64,000 nt of DNA from Microlunatus antarcticus (GCF_014193425.1 NZ_JACHZG010000001.1:1364001-1428000), one strand, 5' to 3'. Positions 30,939-40,321 are shown, counted from the stretch's first letter. Numbers and translations: made by a program. Notes: generated by a model not told the origin, from the sequence alone.

Positions 30939-31341
30939 ACCCTTCAATAAGTTCAATCGAGAGGGGCACCGGCCCTTGATCGGATTCAGCGAGCGCCTCT
31001 GGCAGCCTGGCCAGGAGGTCGGTCGCCCAGGCGCGTGCTAGAAGCCAGGCAGGGTGAGCATCTAAAGCCTCGTCTCTCCAGAACGGGTCGTCCGACGGTG
31101 CCGTCAGGGCGTCGTTGAGAGCCTTGAGAGCCGAGCGGACACCTGGGTCGAGTTCCACCCCTGCGGCTTCGACTCGTGGGTCAATCGAGACGACGGCGTT
31201 GTCAAGGTCAAGAACGAGTTCGTCGGTGACGACGGCGCCTGCGAAGAGGCGTCGTTGCTCGGCAGCTGGAAGTACGAGGCGGCCGAGCGACTCCCGCAGC
31301 AGCGCGAACGGGTCGGCCGGGCCGACATACCTCGGATCCAT
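30928..31341 (-). CDS. Hypothetical protein, 137 residues
   Basis: Starts MDPRYVGPADPFALLRESLG at ATG 31341. It is rich in Leu, Ala, Asp and Glu with helical segments (ALKALNDALTAP, WLLARAWATDLLARLPEALAE). No signal peptide or known motif. The upstream open frame to 31593 is only translated repeat. It probably encodes a small soluble helical protein of unknown role. Confidence 0.6.
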   Translation of the reverse strand: MDPRYVGPADPFALLRESLGRLVLPAAEQRRLFAGAVVTDELVLDLDNAVVSIDPRVEAAGVELDPGVRSALKALNDALTAPSDDPFWRDEALDAHPAWLLARAWATDLLARLPEALAESDQGPVPLSIELIEGFRG

Positions 31342-31384
31342 CGACCAAGAATCGCACCGTTCGTCCTTCGGGCATCTCTCGTTG

Positions 31385-31530
31385 CCGTAAGCCGTCCGTC
31401 GTGCGGAGCACGCAGAACGTCCGTCGTGCGGAGCACGAAGAACGTCCGTTGTGCGGAGCACGCAGAACGTCCGTCGTGCGGAGCACGCAGAACGTCCGTC
31501 GTGCGGAGCACGCAGCCGACCGAACTGCGG
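31385..31530 (+). repeat. Hairpin-repeat array with AGAAC spacer, five units
   Basis: Five copies of GTGCGGAGCA at exactly 25-bp steps (31401, 31426, 31451, 31476, 31501), then a degenerate sixth. Here the core reads CGTCCGTC in place of CGACCGTC, and the spacer is AGAAC; both are private to this locus. It is headed by CCGTAAGCCGTCCGTC. Confidence 0.9.
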
Positions 31531-31629
31531 GGGGCTTACGAGGGTGATCCGTCCAGACGGCTCTGCTGGAAACTGGGGTCGGGTGAGCCTCAAGCGCGCT
31601 ATCAGAAGCTCAGGCGCGCCGCATGACGG

Positions 31630-32322
31630 TCAAGGCAGCTCGAACCAGGCGGTCGCAGGGCGCACGCCTGGTCGCACGCGTAGGTATCGGACTCCGAGGA
31701 ACGAGGCGAGGGCTCCGTCCGAGGCGTCAGAGTCGCCCGCGACGCCGATAGGTGTACGACCGCGCTGATTCAATCGTGCTGCCACCTGAGCGTGGAAATG
31801 GGCATCGGACTTCTCCACTCCGAGCTCGCCCGATATCAGGACCTCGCTAAATCGATCTTGCAGTCCAGCGAGCCGGAGCTTGCGACGCTGCAGCCACGAG
31901 GACCCGTTCGTGGCGCACCACAGATCCATTGCCTGCGCCCACGTGGTCAGCGTTTCGGGTACCCAGTCGAACGCGCCGACTCGACCCTCGCGTGCCGAGC
32001 GGAAGGCCTCGGCGACCACCGCTACGTCCTCGGTGGGCAGTAGGCGCTGCCAGACTCTGGATTGGTAAGCATGACCGTCTTGTACGGCCTCGCCCTCTAG
32101 GTCCGCGGAAAGGTCGGTCCACAGCGCTTCCCAGGAAGATACTCCTGCGAGCGCAGGAATGGACCTCAACCCGCTTGCACGCCACTCCTCACGGACGACT
32201 GCCCACACCGCCGAGAGTTCGGTTGAAGACCCGAAAGCGGTGAGCGTTGCCTGCATGGCTTCGTCTCGTGCAGTCTGATCAGGAACCAGCGTGTCATCGA
32301 GATCGACAAGCAGCACCTCCAT
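31630..32322 (-). CDS. HAD-family hydrolase
   Basis: A 230-residue HAD phosphatase with motif I VLLVDLDDTLVPD, motif II ATNGSS, the motif III Lys in GVEKSDAHF and motif IV VAGDSDASDGALA, plus an alpha-helical cap (about residues 20-105). It likely dephosphorylates a small metabolite. It is divergent from a second, unrelated HAD gene, with a single degenerate repeat between them. Confidence 0.82.
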   Translation of the reverse strand: MEVLLVDLDDTLVPDQTARDEAMQATLTAFGSSTELSAVWAVVREEWRASGLRSIPALAGVSSWEALWTDLSADLEGEAVQDGHAYQSRVWQRLLPTEDVAVVAEAFRSAREGRVGAFDWVPETLTTWAQAMDLWCATNGSSWLQRRKLRLAGLQDRFSEVLISGELGVEKSDAHFHAQVAARLNQRGRTPIGVAGDSDASDGALASFLGVRYLRVRPGVRPATAWFELP

Positions 32323-32493
32323 GTTTCGAACTGTAGGGAATCGAGTCAGCCGGCGCGGACTTCGGCGCCCGCAAGCCGACCGTTCGGCGGGCTAACTGCC
32401 CCCGCGGAGACGATCGAACGAGGCCGCAGAACACTGGCTCATCTCCTGAACTCGACGCCGATGGTCAGGAGTCGACCGACTTATGCTCGGGCC

Positions 32494-33159
32494 GTGGACC
32501 TCAGGGGCATCGTGTTCTTCGACATAGATGGGACGCTCACACCGTCTGGGTCTACCAGCAGCTTCCTCGCCGGCCGTCTCGGAAACCAGCGTGACCTTGA
32601 TGAGGCAGAAGACCGCTACGCGCACGGCGAGTTGACCAACAAGAGGGTCAGCGAGATCGATGCCGCCGGGTGGCGAGGGGCCGAAGCGACGACTATCGAG
32701 CGTTGGCTCGACGAGCTGCCCGTGATCGCGGGCGTCGAACCTGTGCTCTCTTGGTGCCAGTCGCACCGCCTCGAACCCGTACTGGCCTCGCTCGCTTGGC
32801 AGCCCGTGGGCCAGTCGCTAGCCCGGCGCTACGGCTTCACCACCAACGGCGGCCCTCGAGTGGGCAGCAGCCAGTCCGTTTACGACGGCACCGTCGCCGA
32901 GCACTTCGATGAGTTCGACAAGCGCGATCGAGCGCTGCAGCTGGCCGCCGAACGACAGGTTCCGGTTACGAGGTGCTGCGCGATCGGAGACAGCCGGTCT
33001 GACATCCCTCTCTTCCGGGCGCTTCCGAACTCCCTCGCCCTTAACGCTGGACCAGCTGCTCGCGCGGCCGCAACATCAGCTGTTGACACAGACGATCTCG
33101 TCGCGATTCTGCCTTGGCTGGAGCGCTGGCAGCGCGGCCTCGACCCTTGGAGCTCTTGA
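32494..33159 (+). CDS. HAD-superfamily IB-type phosphatase (SerB-like fold)
   Basis: A 221-residue protein with IVFFDIDGTLTPSGS (motif I) and CCAIGDSRSDIPLFRAL (motif IV), and a short helical cap beginning FLAGRLGNQRDLDEAEDRY. The overall order resembles phosphoserine-phosphatase-like HAD-IB enzymes. GTG 32494 places the strand right before motif I; ATG 32461 would add 11 residues. The substrate is unknown. Confidence 0.75.
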   Translation: MDLRGIVFFDIDGTLTPSGSTSSFLAGRLGNQRDLDEAEDRYAHGELTNKRVSEIDAAGWRGAEATTIERWLDELPVIAGVEPVLSWCQSHRLEPVLASLAWQPVGQSLARRYGFTTNGGPRVGSSQSVYDGTVAEHFDEFDKRDRALQLAAERQVPVTRCCAIGDSRSDIPLFRALPNSLALNAGPAARAAATSAVDTDDLVAILPWLERWQRGLDPWSS

Positions 33160-33258
33160 GGGGTCCCAATGTTGCGGGATCAGTTGGTGTGGGGACGCAC
33201 GCAGAACGACCGTCTTGCGGAGCACGCAGGACGACCCTCTACCAAGGCATACGCGGGG

Positions 33259-33546
33259 TCAGACCTTCGCTTCCTTGGCCCAGGCCGGCCAGGTGCTTGG
33301 GTCGGCGGGCGGATCGACGCCCCGGAGCCGGATGAGCTCGACATCTTGGTCGCTACGCACCACCACCCACAGACTGTGCGGCCGGCCGTTGCTGTTGGCT
33401 CGCACCCAGTCCAGTACCTCGTCGAGGTCCGCTCTGGTGAGTTCCCATTCGTCGCAGGCCCCGGGGCTGTCCCAGAAGTAGGCGCGGTAGGCAGGATCAT
33501 CGACCTCGCTGGTCTGGTCCCGAGGGTCGATAGGCGACGCGATCAC
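33259..33546 (-). CDS. Hypothetical protein, 95 residues
   Basis: From GTG 33546: VIASPIDPRDQTSE, then DDPAYRAYFWDSPGACDEWELTRADLDEVLDWV and a closing WPAWAKEAKV. Acidic and Trp-rich, with a compact alpha/beta look similar to small immunity-type proteins, but I recognise no family. The 23 codons upstream are mostly repeat-derived. Confidence 0.55.
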   Translation of the reverse strand: MIASPIDPRDQTSEVDDPAYRAYFWDSPGACDEWELTRADLDEVLDWVRANSNGRPHSLWVVVRSDQDVELIRLRGVDPPADPSTWPAWAKEAKV

Positions 33547-33700
33547 ACACTCGAGTCTGAAGTACGGCCGCTGATCCGCAAGCCGACCGCCATGCGGAGC
33601 GCACCGCCAGCCCATGCGGAGGGCGCACGCGGGTGCCGTTCAGGCGGCACGAAGACGCCGGCCGCTGAAGCAGGAAGCGCAGGGGGAGCAAGGTTGGTCT

Positions 33701-34120
33701 GTGTCGCGCCTGCTGCCAGAACTAATCTGCTCCAACCTGTCCTCGAGCCTGGCGTTCTACCGCCTCCTGGGCTTCAGCATCGAGTACGAGCGCCCCGCGG
33801 AGCGGTTCGCCTATCTCACCCGCGCTGACGCGCACCTGATGCTGGAGCAACCGCACACCCACGACCGGCTGTACCCGCAGGCCGAACTCGTCCATCCCTA
33901 CGGGCGGGGTATCAACCTCACCCTCGACGTTGACGACGTCCAGGGCCTGCACGCGGCGGTTATTGCCGCGGGGCACCACCTGTCGCTGCCGCTAGAGGAA
34001 CGCTGGTACCGACGGACGGACGATGCGATCGGGGTCCGCCAGTTCGCCGTCCAAGATCCCGACGGCTACCTGCTGCGGATCTCCCAGAATCTGGGCACGC
34101 GGGTGGCCGCCAAGGAGTGA
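33701..34120 (+). CDS. VOC-family (bleomycin-resistance-like) protein
   Basis: A 139-residue protein: SRLLPELICSNLSSSLAFYRLLGFSIEYERP and AYLTRADAHLMLEQ, then RQFAVQDPDGYLLRISQNLG at the end, the classic two-module VOC pattern of bleomycin-binding proteins. GTG 33701 follows AGGGGGAGCAAGG. Such small VOC genes are frequent cassette cargo. Confidence 0.85.
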   Translation: MSRLLPELICSNLSSSLAFYRLLGFSIEYERPAERFAYLTRADAHLMLEQPHTHDRLYPQAELVHPYGRGINLTLDVDDVQGLHAAVIAAGHHLSLPLEERWYRRTDDAIGVRQFAVQDPDGYLLRISQNLGTRVAAKE

Positions 34121-34285
34121 CTGGTTGCTGGCGCGGCTTACCCCCGGTTCGCGCACGGAGCACACGCAAGCCGACCGCCCTGCGCACGCGGCCACTGCCA
34201 TGGGAGCCTCAGCCCACTACTACCGGAGGGTCGTAAACCCGCGCGATCGTCCTGCTGGCGTCACCGGTCCGCACGCGCTAAGTTA

Positions 34286-34522
34286 ATGTGCCTCTTGGGC
34301 AGGTTCGGGTCCAACGACTCCGACGATGCGCGCGCCGGCCTCGTCGAGGTCCGGCTGAGTGCGCATGCGTGCCCTCGCTGCGGGTCAACGGTCGCGCTCG
34401 ACTTCGCCGAACGTCACTGGGCCTGGCATGACCTACTACAGCCGCCATTGGAGACAGCTCAGGCAACCAACACGCCTCTTAACGATCAGGGTCCTGCCGA
34501 AAGTCCATCAGCCGCGACCTAG
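34286..34522 (+). CDS. Small CxxC protein, 78 residues
   Basis: ATG 34286. It contains one Cys pair, SAHACPRCGSTVALDFAERHW, like half of a zinc ribbon, and an unstructured Pro/Thr/Asn-rich tail. It could be a truncated zinc-ribbon protein. Low confidence. Confidence 0.4.
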   Translation: MCLLGRFGSNDSDDARAGLVEVRLSAHACPRCGSTVALDFAERHWAWHDLLQPPLETAQATNTPLNDQGPAESPSAAT

Positions 34523-34888
34523 CCAATCCGGTAGCCGAAGTGACTCGAGCCCTGACCAGCTGACGGTGCCCTACGTAGGGAACGTCAAGCAGGCCAGCGC
34601 CGGGAGACAAGGCGCTGCCTGACCGACTCCGACATGTCCTGCGGCGGCGGTACCGCAAGACGTCCGTCCTGCGGAGGCCGTCGTCGCCGTATTCCCACCG
34701 TCTCGGAGCACGCAGCCCGACCGTCGTGCGGAGCGTGCGGGCCAACCACTCAGGCGGGGGAGGGGTCCGTGTCCTCTGCGCAGCACTTAGCCGGATCGGC
34801 GATCAGTGCGGGCAACCGGTCGATGCCTTAGCCCTTGCGGCTCGGGGTCGGTGGCGCACATCCAAGTGCGAACGCCGATGATGACGTG
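34523..34888 (+). repeat. Intergenic stretch with degenerate hairpin repeats and head sequence
   Basis: No gene is supported. At 34652-34740 lie CCGCAAGACGTCCGTCCTGCGG, GCCGTCGTCGCCGT and then one near-perfect unit (34727). The first two parts match the start of the 44.6-kb array, so this is a recurrent array head. Listed as two motifs with a gap, not one continuous repeat. Confidence 0.6.
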
Positions 34889-35476
34889 GTGAGCGACTTC
34901 TTCCCCGAAGCAGACGAGCCGGACGAGTCCGAGCTCGAGGAGTCGCCCCAGCCGGTCTGGCTGAACCCGCCGGAAGACGTGCTCCCAGGTGTGGTGCCGG
35001 TGGAGCTGATCCTCGGGAGGTCGGAGCAGGCGGTGGTGATGCTCACGGGCATCCGGGCGTTCCCGATGGGGTTGGCGATGAACCTCGCCGTTCGGACACG
35101 TGCACTCGTGCGGGGCTTCAACCTGAACGACGAGGTCTTCGACGGGCCGTACCGCCATGATCTGGACAGCGACTGGCGCCGAGACCGGTTCAAGTGGGGC
35201 TTAGAGTTCGCCGACGGGCGACGTGCCACGAACGTCGATCCGTGGGTTGACGGCGGCTTGGAGCGCGTCCCAGATCACCCAGTGCTGTCCGGTGGGGGCG
35301 GCGGTGGAAGTGATCGGTCGGTGGACCGTGACTACTGGCTGTGGCCGCTGCCTCCGGCAGGACCCCTCAAGATCGTCTGCCAGTGGTTGAAGCTCGACAT
35401 CGAACCCACCACCACCGAGATCGACGGCGCCCTCGCCGTCGCTGCTGCGGCGCGGTCTCAACCCGTCTGGTCCTGA
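34889..35476 (+). CDS. Hypothetical protein, 195 residues
   Basis: From GTG 34889: VSDFFPEADEPDESELEES, an acidic start, then VPVELILGRSEQAVVMLTGIRAFP and MNLAVRTRALVRG, an alternating beta-strand pattern. Later WLWPLPPAGPLKIVCQWLKL suggests a beta-sandwich. A Gly-rich linker lies near residue 140. The family is unknown to me, though similar short beta-rich proteins of actinobacteria are known only as hypothetical. Confidence 0.65.
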   Translation: MSDFFPEADEPDESELEESPQPVWLNPPEDVLPGVVPVELILGRSEQAVVMLTGIRAFPMGLAMNLAVRTRALVRGFNLNDEVFDGPYRHDLDSDWRRDRFKWGLEFADGRRATNVDPWVDGGLERVPDHPVLSGGGGGGSDRSVDRDYWLWPLPPAGPLKIVCQWLKLDIEPTTTEIDGALAVAAAARSQPVWS

Positions 35477-35693
35477 GACCCGATACCGCTCTGCCCCCTG
35501 CCGTCCGACGCTTGTGCGGAGCGCGCAAGCCGACCGTCGTACGAAGCACGCGGCACCTCCTCAGACGGAGAGAGTGGCCGTCATAATCGGCGGGCTGGAG
35601 CAGCGCCCCTTGATCGCGGGCGGGTTGTCAATGGCAGGAAAGACGGACGTTAACTGGGTTCGCGCGGCCCCGTCTGGGCGTAGCGTGCGAGCC

Positions 35694-35930
35694 ATGGTCG
35701 CGTCCAGCCGGCAGGGGCGTGGTCCTGACAACGACCGCCTTCACCTCCGCATGAGCCCGCCGCCCGAGCCGACGTGGCGGTCGAGCCGGGAGTCGCGACT
35801 CGGCTACGTCACGCCCGTTGGCCGTATCTTCATCGTGCTCGGTATTATCTGCGCGATCTTCGGCCTGCTAATGGTCGCGTCGATCGTCATCTACGGACTC
35901 ATCGCCGGCGACCCGGGCTGCTGCGGGTGA
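35694..35930 (+). CDS. Small single-helix membrane protein, 78 residues
   Basis: ATG 35694. A polar N-terminal half (RGPDNDRLHLRMSPPPEPTW) is followed by one strong transmembrane helix (IFIVLGIICAIFGLLMVASIV) and the end GDPGCCG. No family recognised. Confidence 0.55.
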   Translation: MVASSRQGRGPDNDRLHLRMSPPPEPTWRSSRESRLGYVTPVGRIFIVLGIICAIFGLLMVASIVIYGLIAGDPGCCG

Positions 35931-35985
35931 TCAGGGGCGCACGCGGCTTAAGTCGACCCTCGTGTGGAGCACTCTGAGCGACTCG

Positions 35986-37215
35986 CTAGAGCAGTTTGGG
36001 CAGCGCCGGTGGCAGCGAAAGTCCGCACTGGCTGGCGACGGATCTGAGGGTCACCGCGAGGTGCCGGTAGGTCCATACGCAGAAGAAGCGGTTGGCCGCG
36101 TCCTCCGTCATCGCCTCCATCGCGGCTTCGGCCTCGTCGGTCATGTCGCCAGCGATCGATGCGTACAGCGTGTCTCCTTCGGCGTCGGGCCAGTTTCCTG
36201 GCGGCCCGAAGGCGCCGAGGGAGAGGTCGAGGGCCCGGTAGGGCGCTGGTTCCCACCACGCGATCCAGTCAGGGTCGCGATCCACCGTGTGGGCGATCTT
36301 CCACAGCCGTACGACGTGGTCGGGGATCTCGTCGGTCGCGGGGCGAAACTGAGAGAACAGCTTGAACCATTTCATGATCGGCTTTCGCGGCGTCGCGGGC
36401 CAGTGCGCCACCTCAGACGGGGTCTGCGGCAAACCCGACTCCAACCGCAGGGTCTCGGCGATGGACTCGGCGAGGGACTCGACCAGCGCGTCCTCCTCGC
36501 TCAGCTCCTCGAATGGTTCCTGAAGGCGCCCGTCCGGGCCCGTCGTGCTGCTCGACCTTCGCGCTCGTGCCTCGCTGCGGACGAACTCGGAGCGGTCTTT
36601 GATTAGCCTGTCCAGGTCGGCTGCACACACGGGGAGGTGGCTGACCGCGACCCCTCGCACGACAGGGTCGCGGTCGTGAACGGCCTTATCAGTATCGGCG
36701 TGGGACACCAGGCTGTTGCGGAGGGCGTCGCAGCGTACGACTGGACTCGGATCGTCGAGGAGGACGTCGAGCACCTCACGGTGAGGTGACTGCGAGGCCA
36801 ATGTCCGACGCACTTCAGTCTCTGTTGCGTCTAGCATGAGCCGCGCGATCTCCAGCGGGAGGAACGGCTGTCCTGCGAGGTAGGCGCGCAGGTCCTTCGA
36901 CCCCTCGGTGGCCACCGCGCGCCACACCTCGAGGTCGACTGCCGCGTTGTCGCCGAGGGTGTAGATCACCTGCCAGGCCCGGTCGTTGATCAACATGAGG
37001 TGTGCTGCAGTCGGCGCGTCCCGACGAGCGGCGACAGCAGCACGGGTACGCCAGTCCCGGTCTCCTGCGAGGACCAGGAGCACGTCGGCCTCAGTGCCAG
37101 GGTTCGCTGCCACCTCTCGCCTAACCAATGGTGAGGCGTCGAAGGCAGCAGAGGCGAGGGCCGACGCGGAGTTCGCCTGCCTCGCCGCCACAGCTCGAGC
37201 TGCTGGCGCGACCAT
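35986..37215 (-). CDS. HEAT/LRV-like repeat protein, 409 residues
   Basis: The first 230 residues are repeated helical pairs such as DASPLVRREVAANPG and RDWRTRAAVAARRDA, with DDPSPVVRCDALRNS and DRDPVVRGVAVSHLP. These match variant leucine-rich/HEAT-type repeats used for protein binding. The C-terminal part (WKIAHTVDRDPDWIAWWEPAPYRALDLSLG) is a separate acidic, Trp-rich domain. No catalytic motif is seen. It is the second largest intact gene of the cassette region. Confidence 0.7.
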   Translation of the reverse strand: MVAPAARAVAARQANSASALASAAFDASPLVRREVAANPGTEADVLLVLAGDRDWRTRAAVAARRDAPTAAHLMLINDRAWQVIYTLGDNAAVDLEVWRAVATEGSKDLRAYLAGQPFLPLEIARLMLDATETEVRRTLASQSPHREVLDVLLDDPSPVVRCDALRNSLVSHADTDKAVHDRDPVVRGVAVSHLPVCAADLDRLIKDRSEFVRSEARARRSSSTTGPDGRLQEPFEELSEEDALVESLAESIAETLRLESGLPQTPSEVAHWPATPRKPIMKWFKLFSQFRPATDEIPDHVVRLWKIAHTVDRDPDWIAWWEPAPYRALDLSLGAFGPPGNWPDAEGDTLYASIAGDMTDEAEAAMEAMTEDAANRFFCVWTYRHLAVTLRSVASQCGLSLPPALPKLL

Positions 37216-37453
37216 CCCGCGACTATGACAGCAGTTCCGTCGTCGAGAGGAGCACTAGCTCGACATTGGCCGCAAGCCCTCTTTCAGGCTGTCCAACAGT
37301 CCCGCCAGCAGCTGGTCGACCCCACGGCCCTGCGTCGCGTGCACGCCCCCGCAGGTCCTGATTAGAGCTGCCGACGTTCGTGCCGGAACCCGACCACCGT
37401 GCGGAGCGCGCAAGCTGACCCTCTTACGGGACGTCAAACGCTGACGTGTGCGG

Positions 37454-37897
37454 CTACCCATCGGGCCGTGCGGTCGGGTCCCGTCGGGTCGTGACGATCG
37501 GGGCGAACATGAACGCGATCACGAAAGCCGCAGTTGCAAGGACCACGGGAGCGAGGGCGTCGGACATTCCGAGCACCAGTGCGACTCCTACGACGGCGAG
37601 TGCAGACGCCAGGCTCCCCGCCAACCACGCTAAGCGCAGCCCCTTGCCCTCGACGGCCTGGTAGACGATCACCGCGGCCAGAGCTGCCGGCAGGGCGACG
37701 AGCGCGCCGACCAGAGCGGCGAAGCCGACCGTCGCCCAGGACCGATAGGCGCTGTCGCCGGCCTGCAGCTTTGCGCCGAGTACCGCTCCTCCGACAACGC
37801 CACATCCCAGTCCACGCCGCACGATCGACCAGGGACGCCGCAGGGCTCGCCCATGCGGAGCGTCCAGCCACCACGCACGCGCCCGGACCGCTACCAC
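37454..37897 (-). CDS. Four-helix membrane protein, 147 residues
   Basis: Hydrophobic segments at about residues 28-45, 55-80, 88-108 and 113-133 (for example VGFAALVGALVALPAALAAV). The C-terminus is a short Arg/Asp tail. A basic N-terminus (RARAWW, RALRRPWSIVRRG) points to the cytosol. Unknown function. Confidence 0.6.
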   Translation of the reverse strand: MVAVRARAWWLDAPHGRALRRPWSIVRRGLGCGVVGGAVLGAKLQAGDSAYRSWATVGFAALVGALVALPAALAAVIVYQAVEGKGLRLAWLAGSLASALAVVGVALVLGMSDALAPVVLATAAFVIAFMFAPIVTTRRDPTARPDG

Positions 37898-37969
37898 GCT
37901 CTGAACCTAGGACCAGCCAACCTCCGCTCGCTCCGACCGCAGATACGCAGCACCACGGCAGCGGAACGC

Positions 37970-38053
37970 ACGCAAGCCGACCGTCGTGCGGAGCACGCTG
38001 ACCGACCGTCGTGCGGAGCACGGTGACCGTCCGTCGAGCGGTGCACGCAAGCC
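37970..38053 (+). repeat. Hairpin-repeat array, three units
   Basis: Two exact hairpins with spacers CTGAC and GTGAC, then a degenerate third (GTCGAGCGGTGCACGC). It lies between the two membrane-protein cassettes. Confidence 0.8.
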
Positions 38054-38106
38054 AACCCCTCTGCAAGGACCCGACCGGCGACGGATGAGGACATGCAGAA
38101 GGCTCG

Positions 38107-38397
38107 TCAGGCGGGGTAGGCCACCGTGAAGAGGTCGCCGACGATCAGCGCCAAGGCCCAGATCGAGACGCCGTACCCGAGGATCAGTCCGGCCATGGCC
38201 AATCCCCGCCCTCGCCGCGGATGGCCCCGATCGCGGCTGAGAGCAACGTGCCCAGCGCCAACAGCGAAGGCGGCCGGTACGCCCTACCCGAGGCCGATCA
38301 TGGATGCAAGAGCCAGTAGGCCAACCGCTAGAGAGCAAACCGCAAAGAGGTCCACCCGAGATCCCTCAGCAACATCGGACTCGATGGAAACACTCAT
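38107..38397 (-). pseudogene. DUF4190-like membrane protein interrupted by an in-frame TAG
   Basis: From ATG 38397 the frame reads MSVSIESDVAEG, then AVCSLAVGLLALASMIGLG, then TAG at 38284-38286. The same frame continues GVPAAFAVGAGHVALS, HPRRGRGLAMAGLILGYGV and ends at TGA 38107. Together they make a 96-codon two-helix protein of the DUF4190 type, whose hallmark is GHxAL followed by GRGLAxAGLxLGY. The single stop falls between the two helices. It is either a recent pseudogene or a read-through product. Confidence 0.7.
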
Positions 38398-38548
38398 GAT
38401 TGAGCGTAACGCCGGGTTTGATGCGCAGAACAGACTGTCGTTCCGGGCCCGCGAAGCGACTCTTGCGCGCGTCCTCAGCCAACCCCGTGCGGAGAGCACC
38501 GACACCCGCCCTACGATCCCGTCGTGACCTCAGCCGATCCGATCTGAC

Positions 38549-39004
38549 ATGGATGCCCCAGGCTTTCCGCCGGACCCGAGCCTCTGGAGCGTCCTGCTCC
38601 TCTGGTTGGTCCCGTCAGCGATCGCTGTCGCCGCTCTCGTCGTGGCAGTCGCAGCGAGTCGTCGGCGGCAGCTCGACAACTTGCGATGGGTGCTTTCGAT
38701 CGTCTCGGTGGTCGTGTTCCTCGTCCCGGCGCTCTTCTTGTTCGTCCCGACCAGCTGGCACGAAGCGGACGGAGCGGTGTTGGAGTGCCCGCTGAGCGGC
38801 GCCGCTGGGTCGGTGATGCCTGGTGACCATGACAGCGAGCTCTACCGTTTCTGGGAGCCGTGCGTCGCCGCCTCCCGGGTCCGCGTAGGAGTGTCGACCG
38901 GTGCCTACGCCGTCGCCGCCGGCGCCATCGGGCTCATCGTCCTACGGGCGCCAAAGAGAAGTTGGGCGGAGTCGCCCTCGCAACGGTCGGCCTCGCGCAC
39001 GTAG
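38549..39004 (+). CDS. Membrane protein, 151 residues
   Basis: MDAPGFPPDPSLWSVLLLW opens a first helix; a second (SIVSVVVFLVPALFLFV) and third (GAYAVAAGAIGLIVL) follow. Between the second and third is an extracytoplasmic loop with two Cys (VLECPLSG, WEPCVAA). Unknown family. Confidence 0.6.
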   Translation: MDAPGFPPDPSLWSVLLLWLVPSAIAVAALVVAVAASRRRQLDNLRWVLSIVSVVVFLVPALFLFVPTSWHEADGAVLECPLSGAAGSVMPGDHDSELYRFWEPCVAASRVRVGVSTGAYAVAAGAIGLIVLRAPKRSWAESPSQRSASRT

Positions 39005-39121
39005 GCGAGACCTGGCACACGGGATCACGCTGTCCTGAACGCTCATTGCCCGGCACCAATCTGGGCGTGGGAACTGCGAAATCTGGCACGCTGACGATCC
39101 AGCGAGGGCGGCCGAGGACGT

Positions 39122-39292
39122 GCCGTAAGCCGTCCGTCCTGCGAAGCAGCTTTGCCCGCAACCCGACCGTCGCGCGGAGCCCGCAAGCCGACCGTCGTGC
39201 GGAGCACGGAAGCCGACCGTCGTGCGGAGCACGCAGGCCGACCGTCGTGCGGAGCACGCAGGCCGACCGTCGTGCGGAGAGGGCAAGCCGGC
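39122..39292 (+). repeat. Hairpin-repeat array with CAGGC spacer, five to six units
   Basis: Headed by CCGTAAGCCGTCCGTCC at 39123, then units 25 bp apart. Several share the spacer CAGGC, which I do not see repeated this way in the other arrays. Confidence 0.85.
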
Positions 39293-39308
39293 TGTCAAGC
39301 AAGACTGC

Positions 39309-39875
39309 TCAGCCGCAGCCGAACTTCGAGTTGGAGAGCCGTTCGTAAGCCTCGAGCGTGACTGTTCTCGGCCCTCCGTAGTCGACTTGGCCGAGCTTCA
39401 GAGCGCTGAGGTCGGTGGTCAGGTAGGAGTAAGCACTGGCTGGGTTAGCGAGGATGACGTAGGTCGTGGCCGGGTAGGACGGCCGGACTGCCTGAGTCTT
39501 GAAGCCTGGGTTCTCGTCGAAAAGTTTCAGAGTCCGCAAGCCGTCAGACGTGGTCGAGGTCGTCCAGATCGGCGGTGGCGGGGTCGACGATTCCTCGTCG
39601 TAGAGGGACACCTCGACCGACGAGATCGCTGTGGGTTCACAGTTGCGCACGCCGAGGTGGTAGCCGTCTGCTCGCCGTTCGACGTAGGTGCGTCCGTACG
39701 GCTCGCCAGCAACTTGTCCGAAAAGAGCCAGCCCGCCAACGACCAGAACGATCCAGCCGAGGACGACGGCTAGTGCAAGCAGTGCGCTACGGCGTGTGCT
39801 GCTGCTCGGCGGAGGTGACGTCGCCGACGGCGGGGTCCCCGTCCACTCGGGGCGAAGAGAAGGGCGTTGAGCCAC
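39309..39875 (-). CDS. Membrane-anchored hypothetical protein, 188 residues
   Basis: A Pro/Ser-rich cytoplasmic tail (about 30 residues) and one helix (ALLALAVVLGWIVLVVGGLAL) precede an extracytoplasmic beta-rich domain with two Cys (VRNCEPT and the C-terminal KFGCG), probably disulfide-linked. No family recognised. Confidence 0.6.
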   Translation of the reverse strand: MAQRPSLRPEWTGTPPSATSPPPSSSTRRSALLALAVVLGWIVLVVGGLALFGQVAGEPYGRTYVERRADGYHLGVRNCEPTAISSVEVSLYDEESSTPPPPIWTTSTTSDGLRTLKLFDENPGFKTQAVRPSYPATTYVILANPASAYSYLTTDLSALKLGQVDYGGPRTVTLEAYERLSNSKFGCG

Positions 39876-40000
39876 GACCCTAATCGTGGGCTGGCTCGGG
39901 CTCTTCGGCCTCGCTTGTGCCTGATCGGAATCACTTCGTTGTCGTCGAGGTGCGCACCAGCTCGGGGCCTTGCGAAGCGCTGATCGGCATCAACGTCAGC

Positions 40001-40321
40001 CGATCCTCGTGCGGAGCACGGAAGCCGACCGTCGTGCGGAGCACGCAACCCGACCGTCGTGCGGAGCACGCAACCCGACCGTCGTGCGGAGCACGCAACC
40101 CGACCGTCGTGCGGAGCACGCAACCCGACCGTCGTGCGGAGCACGCAACCCGACCGTCGTGCGGAGCACGCAACCCGACCGTCGTGCGGAGCACGCAAGC
40201 CGACCGTCGTGCGGAGCACGCAACCCGACCGTCGTGCGGAGCACGCAACCCGACCGTCGTGCGGAGCACGCAACCCGACCGTCGTGCGGAGCACGCAACC
40301 CGACCCGTGGGGCGGAGTGCC
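40001..40321 (+). repeat. Largest hairpin-repeat array: 12 units of 25 bp
   Basis: GCGGAGCACG recurs at 40011 and every 25 bp to 40286, giving 12 units and a degenerate thirteenth. Ten spacers are CAACC; the first is GAAGC and one (near 40196) is CAAGC. Near-identity of the units indicates recent tandem expansion. Because 25 is not a multiple of 3, every frame stays open, producing spurious ORFs. Confidence 0.95.

Noticed and set aside
40001-40321. CRISPR array
   Set aside because: Units are directly tandem with spacers of 5-8 nt that are mostly identical. There are no unique 30-40 nt spacers and no cas genes.
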